Origin: an uncultured Christensenella sp.
GTDB lineage: Bacteria; Bacillota; Clostridia; Christensenellales; Borkfalkiaceae
NCBI GenBank assembly: GCA_910578655.1
Contig: CAJTQE010000035.1
Coordinates: 1 to 18,063, forward strand
Direction: 5' to 3'
Length of the DNA stretch: 18,063 bases
Part shown: one piece after another, positions 1 through 7,300 of the stretch
Layout: each line of letters begins with the position of its first letter
How positions within the stretch are numbered: position 1 is the first letter of the stretch
Notes under the pieces: model-generated
Told to the model about the DNA's origin: nothing
Database searches by the model: none
The model's input: the letters and a program-made list of their open reading frames with translations, nothing else
Position numbers and translations under genes: made by a program

Positions 1-1227
1 ATCGTTTTCGGGTAAGACGTAACCGTCGTCTTCGGGTGCGGTATAGCCGTCGTCGAATACGTTTTCCTGTGTTTCGTATTCGTCCTTGGTCTCATCGGTC
101 AGCGCGGGCTGCATAACGTCGTCGTAAATGTCGATAACGTCGATTTCGTCAACGTTTCTCTGTGTCTCGGGTTTTCTAAGTATCGAAGTCACAAGTCTTA
201 CTGCGGTTATTATAAGCTGAACTGCAACTGCCGCCGACAGAGCGATAAGCATCAGTCCTATCGGTTGTTTGCATACAAGTGCGATTATAAGCACGCAGAT
301 TGCGCATATAAATTCAAGCGTGTATCTGGTAACGTTGAAAATCAGTCCGACTTTTCTGTCCTTGCGTGTGGCAAGTTTTACGGTGTCGATAAAGAAATTC
401 GCAAGCACCAAAATAGAAGTTATTGCTTCAAAGTAGAATAACAGCTTGAACTTGGTTTCCGTATTTGCAAGTATTACGGAAAGTTTTTGAGTAAATAATA
501 TCGTCAAAGCGTCTATGCCGGCGGAACTTGATACTAAGCCGGAACCTATCTTATCCGTGAATTCGCCAAACTCGATTGATTTTGACATTAAAACGACGAA
601 ATTCAAGAGGCAGAGGACGCCCAATACGGAAAGGACGAAAAAAACAATTTTTAAAGCGCTGCTTTTGCCTTTGTCCGAAATGCAGAGGGCGACGAGGGCG
701 ATTACCGTTCCTCCCAAAGCAATCAGCATATTAAATCCGATGGCCGAATAATTTGCAATTTGGGGGAAAGGAATAAGACTGGCGTAAGGAGGCATACCTT
801 TATTTGCGGCAAGCATAAAAGCAACCGTAATGCCGTATATAGTAAGAATTATAACGGCTGCAATCTCTATGCAGTAATAAACTTTCTTTGCCGCCTTTCC
901 TTCCTTGCGCACCGAAAATGCAACGGGGATAAAGCCGAGTACCGCAAACGCGGTTATTATCGAGTACAACACTACTATAAGCGCCATAAAGTCAAAGCTA
1001 AGTTTCTCTATACCGAAAAGACTTATGTGGTAGCTTAAAGTAAAGGGGAATTTCGCGTCTGTACTGCCCTTGTTTACAAGACATTTAAAAGCTTCCGGAA
1101 GCTGTAAAGCAAGTATATTTTTGCCGTTGAAAATCGGCGCAAAAAGACCTGCAAGCAGGCACAGCACGGCAACGACGTATGTAGCAAGCACTACAAATTT
1201 TTTTGTTTTATTTTCTGTATTCTGCAT
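1..1227 (-). CDS. Polytopic membrane protein with acidic C-terminal tail, function unknown (3' end outside window)
   Basis: The reading frame is open from ATG at 1227 to the left edge, giving 409 residues with no stop, so the gene is partial. An AGGAGA ribosome site (1240-1235) lies 7 bases before the ATG. Hydrophobic segments sit at about residues 11-33, 80-104, 117-141, 160-183, 192-214, 262-280, 303-319 and 323-346, suggesting roughly eight membrane helices. Between the first two lies an outer loop of about 45 residues, and Lys/Arg-rich stretches occur near 105-115 and 284-293. From about residue 354 the chain is very acidic and probably cytoplasmic, with repeated short motifs such as APEDDGY and a second EDDGY-like stretch. 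I do not recognise the family. It is transcribed away from the HTH/protease unit and has its own promoter. The frame has no internal stop, and the three small plus-strand frames opposite it are shadows. Confidence 0.85.
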   Translation of the reverse strand, partial: MQNTENKTKKFVVLATYVVAVLCLLAGLFAPIFNGKNILALQLPEAFKCLVNKGSTDAKFPFTLSYHISLFGIEKLSFDFMALIVVLYSIITAFAVLGFIPVAFSVRKEGKAAKKVYYCIEIAAVIILTIYGITVAFMLAANKGMPPYASLIPFPQIANYSAIGFNMLIALGGTVIALVALCISDKGKSSALKIVFFVLSVLGVLCLLNFVVLMSKSIEFGEFTDKIGSGLVSSSAGIDALTILFTQKLSVILANTETKFKLLFYFEAITSILVLANFFIDTVKLATRKDRKVGLIFNVTRYTLEFICAICVLIIALVCKQPIGLMLIALSAAVAVQLIITAVRLVTSILRKPETQRNVDEIDVIDIYDDVMQPALTDETKDEYETQENVFDDGYTAPEDDGYVLPEND

Positions 1228-1334
1228 TAGAATATCTCCTCAGATTAACGGGTGTAAAATCCTGTCAAACATAACTGTTGCGGTGTGTAAAATTTGCGGT
1301 CAGACGGAGTGCATCAGTCTAACTTTATTTATAT

Positions 1335-1363
1335 ATTGTAATACAATTTATATTTTATGTCAA
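1335..1363 (-). promoter_or_regulatory. Sigma-A promoter of the leftmost membrane-protein gene
   Basis: On the minus strand, TTGACA (1363-1358) and TACAAT (1340-1335) are separated by exactly 17 bases, a near-consensus vegetative promoter. Transcription should start near 1328, leaving a leader of about 100 bases before the ATG at 1227. The -10 lies in a small palindrome, ATTGTA-A-TACAAT (1335-1347). No convincing riboswitch fold was seen in the leader. Confidence 0.7.
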
Positions 1364-1479
1364 GAAATAAATTGACGGAATTTATATTATTATTCCGGCC
1401 GCCAAAACGCTTTTTAATATTTTACTTCCGATAAGAGAATTTATACTGAAAAACGGCAATATATTATAAAGTTTTAAAC

Positions 1480-1518
1480 TTGAAATAAATTGCTTTTAAC
1501 GGTAAAATGAAGTATAAT
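1480..1518 (+). promoter_or_regulatory. Overlapping sigma-A-like promoters for the HTH-protease unit
   Basis: Two plausible promoters overlap. One is TTGAAA (1480-1485), 17 bases, TAAAAT (1503-1508). The other is TTGCTT (1490-1495), 17 bases, TATAAT (1513-1518). Both place the start of transcription at about 1515-1525, downstream of the first in-frame ATG at 1507. If either is used, translation of the HTH gene must begin at a later ATG (1528, 1555 or 1573). Confidence 0.5.
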
Positions 1519-1902
1519 AACAGAAGAATGAATGCATCTGACGTATCCGACAAAATGAAAACGGCAGAGAATATGCCGTCAATAACAGGTTTTCCGTCCC
1601 GAAATATTTCTATTTCAAGCGTGGTTTCCTGCCTTAGCAAACCGCAGAGGGAAAAGCTTATTTCAGGTTACGATATGAAAAAATTTGCGCGAATATTCGA
1701 GCATAGCGATTTAATGCTGACGATAGACTGTTTTTTAGAAAACGGTATGAATATTTCGCTCTCTGCGCGCAAACTTTATATGCACAGGAATACTTTGATT
1801 TACAGACTGAATAAAATTAAAAAGACTACGGGGATTGATTTACGCAATTTCAATATGGCGGTAACTTTTCGTATACTGCACACGCTTTACGAACAGAAGT
1901 GA
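1507..1902 (+). CDS. Short PucR/CdaR-type helix-turn-helix protein, likely DNA-binding regulator
   Basis: The C-terminal part (about residues 72-120 of 131) matches the HTH at the end of PucR/CdaR-type regulators. It has a leader helix, FLENGMNISLSARKLYMHR, then NTLIYRLNKI and a TGIDLRN-like motif. Full-length members carry large N-terminal sensor domains. Here only about 70 unrecognised residues precede the HTH, so this is a stand-alone HTH or the remnant of a longer regulator. The longest frame starts at ATG 1507, but that codon lacks a ribosome site and lies inside predicted promoter sequence. ATG 1528, behind a weak AGAAG, or ATG 1573 may be the real start; the HTH is unaffected. The stop overlaps the ribosome site of the S41 protease gene, so the two are co-transcribed. 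It may regulate that protease or itself (inference). Confidence 0.75.
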   Translation: MKYNNRRMNASDVSDKMKTAENMPSITGFPSRNISISSVVSCLSKPQREKLISGYDMKKFARIFEHSDLMLTIDCFLENGMNISLSARKLYMHRNTLIYRLNKIKKTTGIDLRNFNMAVTFRILHTLYEQK

Positions 1903-1912
1903 GGTATAAATT

Positions 1913-3250
1913 TTGAACAGTAAAAAAATGAATATTACGGTGTCGGTGCTTTTGGCAATCGCTATTGCCGCGCTGTCTTTCGTCGCAGGTTTTCTTACCG
2001 AAAGATTTTCCGCGGACCGGTCGGTTTCTTCCTATGAATGGGGTATAAACACCATACGCGATTACTATTATTTCGGTCAGCCTGACGAAGAATATGCGCA
2101 GACTTCATTAAGCGCGATTGCCGACAAATATCTTGACAGATATTCCGAGTACTATACAAAGGAGGAGTACGAGCAAGTTATAAAAAGCAACTCCGGGTCT
2201 AAGAGCGGAATAGGTATAGGCTATGCGTTTGTTGAAAATAAAGGTGTTTTTATAAGCAAAGTTGTCGGCAATTCTCCTGCGTATCTGGGCAAGAAAAACA
2301 AGCCCGGACTGCGACCCGGTGAATGGATAGTAAGCGGCAACGCGGGCGGCGGAAAGGAAGTGGAATTTACTTCGCAGGATGCTTTTTACGACTTTATTTC
2401 TTCTGTAGGCGATGGCGTTGAAATCGAGTTTACCTCTGCGGACGGAACATCGTATTCTATGTCAAAAGGTGAATATACTGCAAGTTATACAAGTTTAAGC
2501 ACCTCATCGACGGGCTGGACTTTTCACGATTCGGCCGACGGCGGACTTGCGCTTTACGAGGAGAGTTCGCTTGCTGTTTCATATCTCCCCGAAGGCTGCG
2601 CATATTTAAAACTTGACCAGTTTTACGGAACGGCGGCAAACGAATTTGCCAGCTTAATAGAAAAATTCAATGCCGTGAAATGTACTTCTTTGATAATAGA
2701 TCTTCGTTCTAACGGCGGTGGCTACGTCAATGTAATGCAGGATATTGCAGGTTCGTTTGCCGACGGACAGGAAAAGCTTGCAATGCTTTCGCGCGATAAG
2801 AAAGGCAGGGAAGAAAAATTTAAATGCAAAAAAGTTACCGACGCAAATCGCAGAGTCGATAAAAGCGTAAATGTGTTTGTGCTTGCAAATGCGGGCACTG
2901 CAAGCGCTTCCGAAGCGCTTATAGGTGCAATGGTCTGCTATGGCGCGCTGGACAGGAAAAATATTTTGGTTTCCAACTATTCGGACGAGTATTTAAGTTG
3001 GCTTTATCCTACGGGCGAGGACGTAAAGAACTCGCGTACTTTCGGCAAGGGTATAATGCAGTCGTCGTTTGTTAATTATTCGACAGGTGAAGTACTGAAA
3101 CTTACTACGGCAAAAATTTACTGGCCGGACGGAAAGACTTGTATACACGATGTCGGAGTGACGGGAACGCCCGTCGACGCCGAATGGGAGTGGACGAAAG
3201 GCGACGGGGAGTTGCAGAAAGCAGTCGGGATTATCTCAGCCCGTATATAA
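1913..3250 (+). CDS. Membrane-anchored PDZ/S41 C-terminal processing protease (Ctp family)
   Basis: This is a 445-residue serine protease of family S41, which cuts near the C-termini of extracytoplasmic proteins. A hydrophobic segment at about residues 8-27 acts as signal anchor, so the enzyme faces outside. A PDZ-like domain follows at about 95-180, and then the S41 domain with a DLRSNGGG segment. The catalytic Ser is S331 in TASASE and the Lys is K379 in TFGKGIMQ. The two are 48 residues apart, whereas 25 is usual in Tsp/CtpA, so about 23 residues are inserted between them. The start is TTG 1913, because GAGGT at 1901-1905 lies 7 bases upstream while the first ATG (1928) is too far away. 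Relatives in spore formers include CtpB, which acts in sporulation signalling, but nothing here fixes the substrate. Confidence 0.9.
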   Translation: MNSKKMNITVSVLLAIAIAALSFVAGFLTERFSADRSVSSYEWGINTIRDYYYFGQPDEEYAQTSLSAIADKYLDRYSEYYTKEEYEQVIKSNSGSKSGIGIGYAFVENKGVFISKVVGNSPAYLGKKNKPGLRPGEWIVSGNAGGGKEVEFTSQDAFYDFISSVGDGVEIEFTSADGTSYSMSKGEYTASYTSLSTSSTGWTFHDSADGGLALYEESSLAVSYLPEGCAYLKLDQFYGTAANEFASLIEKFNAVKCTSLIIDLRSNGGGYVNVMQDIAGSFADGQEKLAMLSRDKKGREEKFKCKKVTDANRRVDKSVNVFVLANAGTASASEALIGAMVCYGALDRKNILVSNYSDEYLSWLYPTGEDVKNSRTFGKGIMQSSFVNYSTGEVLKLTTAKIYWPDGKTCIHDVGVTGTPVDAEWEWTKGDGELQKAVGIISARI

Positions 3251-3254
3251 AATA

Positions 3255-3281
3255 AACCGCAGTGCTTACTGCGGTTTTTTT
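3255..3281. terminator. Bidirectional rho-independent terminator
   Basis: AACCGCAGT (3255-3263) pairs with ACTGCGGTT (3268-3276) around a GCTT loop and is followed by a T run to 3281 on the plus strand. Read on the minus strand, the hairpin is followed by TTTATTTTATA, so it can also end the convergent minD/minE transcript, whose last codons lie inside the hairpin. Confidence 0.9.
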
Positions 3282-3481
3282 AAATTTTTAATGCGCCTGG
3301 CGGACATAAGTATGCAGATTAAAAACCCGTCGTCGGTGCGTGTGATTTCAAGTGACGAGTTACCGTTGCTTTCAAAGTATTCGTCGGTCACTTTTTTTAC
3401 GTCAGACAAAAAAAGTTCTCTTTCAAAGTCCGACATATCGTCGCGGTCAAGCGATAGAAGTCTGTTAATTTCGGCCTTCAT
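3266..3481 (-). CDS. minE: MinE-like cell-division topology factor (probable, divergent)
   Basis: A 71-residue protein whose ATG overlaps the stop of the MinD-like gene (ATGA), with GAGG 8 bases upstream inside that gene. MinE stimulates the MinD ATPase and places the Min system. The match to MinE is by pattern. A RLLSLDRDDMS stretch (about 7-17) sits where MinE has its MinD-contact strand and DR motif. It is followed by SDVKKVTDEYFE (about 26-37), like the D-hhxV-xxKYxxI helix, and then LEITRTDDGFLI (about 44-55), like the last strands. The short hydrophobic N-terminal membrane helix of typical MinE is missing, and no in-frame start upstream could supply it. The gene position, directly after minD, is the usual one. 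Profile search was not possible, so an unrelated small protein is not excluded. Confidence 0.6.
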   Translation of the reverse strand: MKAEINRLLSLDRDDMSDFERELFLSDVKKVTDEYFESNGNSSLEITRTDDGFLICILMSARRIKNLKKPQ

Positions 3482-4209
3482 AGTCTGTCCCTCACTTTTC
3501 TTTTTATAAACCCGTTAAAGCCGAAATAAGGCTTTAAAACGTTGCAAACGTATTCTTTTTTGCCGGTAATTGTTTCCGCAGCGGCCTTAAACGCCTTTAA
3601 GGTTGTTTTTTTCCATTTGCCGAGCGGAAGAGATAAGTCTTCGGGTATTACAGCTTTCAAAGGCAGTCTCAATAAAGCGGCTATTTCCTGTGCAGTCATA
3701 ACGTCGCCGTTGATAATCTGTCCTCCGTTCAGCTTATTTACAAACAGTGAAACGTTTTTAATTCCGCTGTCGGTAAGCATTGCCTTGCAGGCGTCGGCGC
3801 TTTTTACCGATGGAATGTGCGGTTCGGTAACTATTACCGCGCTATTGCATTTCTTTTTGGCAATGTTGTCAAGCAGTATGTAATCGAAAAGTCCGTCAAG
3901 TTCTTCAACGGCGGCTTCGGCAAACTTTTCATCCGAAAGCCCAAGCGAAGACGACAGCGAAAGATTTGCCGCGCGGTGGTGCGGAATAAGCGTCTGTTTT
4001 GCGCGGCACGCACCTTTCTCATAGTCGGCAAGCGTATAAAATTGCATATTCGGGCATCCGCAAATACTAAGCGCGTTTGCGGCGTATCTGTCTCCGTCAA
4101 CGATAAGCGTCCTCTCACCGGTCATTGCAAGCGCAAGCCCCAGCCCTATGCAACAGGTGGTAACGCCGGTTCCTCCCTTCAAGTTTGTCATATAAATTTT
4201 AACAGCCAT
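3478..4209 (-). CDS. minD: MinD-like ParA/SIMIBI ATPase with altered P-loop, possibly inactive
   Basis: A 243-residue member of the MinD/ParA family; typical MinD has about 260-270 residues. MinD binds ATP, dimerises on the membrane and positions the division site. Seen here: the deviant Walker A reads KGGTGVTT, keeping signature Lys11 but with Val16 where the P-loop Lys stands. VDGD (38-41) keeps the switch I Asp40. Walker B is FDYILLD (108-114). The usual SPAG-type switch II after it is replaced by NIAKKKCNS and is about nine residues shorter. VTEPHIPSVKSAD and a GDVMTAQEIAALL...PEDL block match MinD order, and the C-terminus FNGFIKRKVRDRL resembles the amphipathic membrane helix. GAGGTG lies 5 bases before the ATG. 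No minC is present here. MinE-like downstream gene supports MinD over other ParA-like proteins. Confidence 0.8.
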   Translation of the reverse strand: MAVKIYMTNLKGGTGVTTCCIGLGLALAMTGERTLIVDGDRYAANALSICGCPNMQFYTLADYEKGACRAKQTLIPHHRAANLSLSSSLGLSDEKFAEAAVEELDGLFDYILLDNIAKKKCNSAVIVTEPHIPSVKSADACKAMLTDSGIKNVSLFVNKLNGGQIINGDVMTAQEIAALLRLPLKAVIPEDLSLPLGKWKKTTLKAFKAAAETITGKKEYVCNVLKPYFGFNGFIKRKVRDRL

Positions 4210-4212
4210 TTT

Positions 4213-4250
4213 GTCACCTCTTTAAGCCATTATAATATAGAGTAGGTGAC
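4213..4250 (-). promoter_or_regulatory. Weak promoter region of the minDE pair with inverted repeat
   Basis: A perfect TATAAT (4234-4229, minus strand) lies 20 bases before the ATG, but no convincing -35 is found 16-18 bases upstream. The -10 is flanked by a 7-base inverted repeat, GTCACCT (4250-4244 on the minus strand) and AGGTGAC (4219-4213), whose second arm is also the ribosome site. It may be an operator or chance; the upstream arm would not be transcribed from this -10. Confidence 0.35.
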
Positions 4251-4293
4251 TTATTTTGTATTTTTTTAACGATTTGTATATGATTTTCTTGTC

Positions 4294-4317
4294 ATTGTAA
4301 TATTTATTTATTACAAT
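4294..4317. promoter_or_regulatory. Perfect 9-base inverted repeat upstream of the giant gene's promoter, candidate operator
   Basis: ATTGTAATA (4294-4302) and TATTACAAT (4309-4317) form a perfect inverted repeat around TTTATT. It ends 13 bases before the -35 box of the giant-protein gene and lies in the shared spacer with minD. The region is very AT-rich, so chance is possible. There is no T run or GC stem, so it is not a typical terminator. Confidence 0.4.
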
Positions 4318-4330
4318 TAAGCGAATTCGT

Positions 4331-4359
4331 TTGACAACAACATTAAATTCGGATATACT
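4331..4359 (+). promoter_or_regulatory. Strong sigma-A promoter of the giant exported protein
   Basis: TTGACA (4331-4336), 17 bases, TATACT (4354-4359): one mismatch to the vegetative consensus. Transcription would start near 4366, giving a leader of about 27 bases that includes the AGGA (4383-4386) ribosome site 6 bases before the ATG. Confidence 0.85.
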
Positions 4360-4392
4360 AACAAATGCTATAAGGCATCAGTAGGATTATTT

Positions 4393-7300
4393 ATGAGTAA
4401 ATTAAAGATTAAAAAGAGTAATATATCCGGCTTTCGTGTAGCCGTAATGATAATTTCAGTATTGCTGCTGTCCGTAATAATGGCGTTCAGTATGCTTTGG
4501 GGTATCTCTTCTTTCAAGCAGCACGGACCGGTCGTCATCGGCGACGTAACTACGTACAGAAAAAAACCGCCTCAGGACGGTTCTCTTCCCACGACGGCAA
4601 AGCCGATAGATAATATCGGTTATATGGCCTATGTTCTCGACCATCAGCAGATGTATCACGTTTACGCCCACAACTCGACTAAGTGTACGGGCTACGAACA
4701 GGTTACGCAGTCCTGGAAAGATTTTAAAACTTCCGAGTTAAGCGGCGAAGATTTCGACGTAATGGTTTCGTCGGACCTTTCATATTCGGGGCTTGTAAAA
4801 AGTTCTTCGCAGTCGTGCTTTATAGACGATGACGAGGCGCACGTCAGGGGTGGTAATAAACCGGCAAAGAATTCCGTTCCTCTCGATATCGAATGGTCAA
4901 ACGGTAAACCCACGGTTTACAACAGTGAAACTTATAAAAAAGATTACGGCGAGTTCAATAAAGAAATTTCCGTTTACGTAATAAACGAACAGACGCTTAT
5001 CGGCGCGGACGACGTTATCGATAACGGCGACGGTACGTATACGCAGAAGTACTATTTAAACGAAGGCGCCGGATGCTGGTATCAGTACGGAATGAAGACG
5101 AGAGGCGGACTGAAAGGCTTCCCCGTTTTCAAGAAAATAGAAATTACTTTCACGTTCGACGCGCAGTGGCAGGTTCTTGAAAGCTATTGTGATGAAAAAG
5201 CAACGATAAATCCCCGCGCTCTCGGCGGTTTGGATATGAGCAGCAACTCAAAAACCGCCACGACGTTGGACGATACGACAGAGGGATTTGATGAAGCGCA
5301 TTTTGCTTATTATAAAGACTACTTTAAAAACTACGTCGGAAGTCTCCCCGACGACAGTACGGGCGATGAAGTTCCTCCTACCGTAATCGATATACTCGGC
5401 GGCGGTTTCAATAAAGTACTGTCGCAATCCGGTCAGCAGTTTGATATTTCCCTGACCGCAGGCAGCACGGAATACGACGGTAAAGTCTATTTAAAGATTG
5501 CGGATTTGAGCGACGTTCTCGCATCGCTTGACGCGAGGGTTGCGCTTGAAAAGAAAGGCAGCGGAAAGCAGGATTTGTATATCGAATTTAAGGGCGGCGC
5601 GGTAAACGTCTATTACAGTACCGATTTCGCGCTTACCGTCGATATTAATGAAATTTCACAGTCGTTAAATAAAATAACCGATTGGGTAAACGGGTTGACC
5701 TCGCGTCCGGTATCTGTTGAAGACGGCGACGGGGGTGACTTCGGCTCGGTATTAAACGATTTAAAACTTCAACTTTCCGATACGGAAGCTATAGTCACGC
5801 TTAAATCGGATGATTTGCTCGGTTTGGGAATAGGCGTTGACGCGGCGATAGGCTTTTCAAGAACAAGGGAAGAGGACGGCGATATTTACGATGTTAAAAG
5901 CCTTAACTTAAATTGCGTTAAGCTTAACGGCACGGTGCTTGATTTGTCTGCGGATATCGTTCCCGACGTCGGCAGTCAGATTATTTCAAGAAATCCCGTA
6001 AATACGCCTGCAAATCTTTCCGACTACATAGACAGCGTTTACAATATTCTTTCAAGTAATTCCGTTAAAATCGGCATAAATGCAGACGGCTTGATTGAGG
6101 GTCTGAGCCTTAACGCCGATGCATATCTTTCAATTGCAAGCTCCGTTGCGGCAAACGTACAAATTTCCGCAGAATACAAGGGCGTTTCTTTAACGCTTGA
6201 CGCAAGTTACATAAACAATCTTTTATATCTTCACATTACCGAAATTAACGGCTTGACGGTAGACGCAAAAGTTTACTGCGACGTTGCCGATACTTTCAGC
6301 ACGGTAAAGGATATCGTCTCCTTATTCGCACCCTCAGTTGCGAAAGAGGCATCGACCGACCGACTTGCGGATATAATCAACAAAGTTTTAAATCTTGATT
6401 TTTCAAATATAATAGGCAAAGTCAGCGGCAATGCCGACGAGATTAGCCTTGAAATCAATGCCGACAATTTGCTTGACGGTTTGGGTATTTCTACCGGTTT
6501 CGGTTTAGGGACGGTTTCGCTCAGATTCGACAGGGCAAACGAAGTTATTTACGGAAGTTTCAAAGGCGTTGAACTTGCAATAACGGGTTCCGACGTAACC
6601 GCGCCCATAATCGCACCGGACGGTTTTGTAAATTTTAACGCGTATCTTGACAGCGTGTATTCCCTTTTGTCAAAACCTTCTTATAACATTTCGTTTACGC
6701 TTAACGGAACTGAAATTTCAGACAAAATAGATTTAAGGGGCTTAAAGGCGGAAGGCGTTGCAACCGTTGCGGCGGAGGGTAACTGCGTCCGCGTTCAGCT
6801 TCCCCTTACGGTAAGCTACGGCGAATACGGCGTTGAACTAACTGCGTACTATACGGTCAATTTGTCAGACGGCAGTTACGGCAAGGTCTACATAAACGTA
6901 ACATCGCTCACCGTCTTAAACGAAAAAATTCAACTTGACGCAAAAGTCCACTGCGACGTTGCGGCGGCAGTTGACGGCATTAAAGAGATAATAAACAAAT
7001 TCCTACCCTCATCTGAAGCGGTGGGGGAACAGACCGTTCAGGTCGATATGCTTGCGAAGGTAATCCAAGTTTTATTGAAACTCGACTATAACGAAATTAT
7101 CTTCGCCACCAACGAAAAACTTTGCGTAACCCTCAACGTTGACGAACTTTTGTCAAGCCTCGATATATCACTCGGCGTAACGTTCGGCGAACTCGACTTG
7201 CAATTCATTGTTGCAAGCGCAACGCTTAACGGCAGGTTAGAGCAGCTCGGACTTGAAGTTACTTTAAACGGCAATGACGGCGCACTGGCTGAGTTCGAGC

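Noticed and set aside
1228..1334. The ~100-base leader of the leftmost gene as a possible riboswitch
   Set aside because: Only a short AGAC/GTCT pairing was found; no known riboswitch core or terminator/antiterminator pair was visible.
515..1375. Three plus-strand frames of 78-101 residues at the left end
   Set aside because: They lie opposite the membrane-protein gene, have no ribosome sites, and their products look like random basic peptides.
3542..4245. Two plus-strand frames (113 and 142 residues) opposite minD
   Set aside because: The minus-strand frame shows clear MinD motifs and a good ribosome site; the plus frames show neither.
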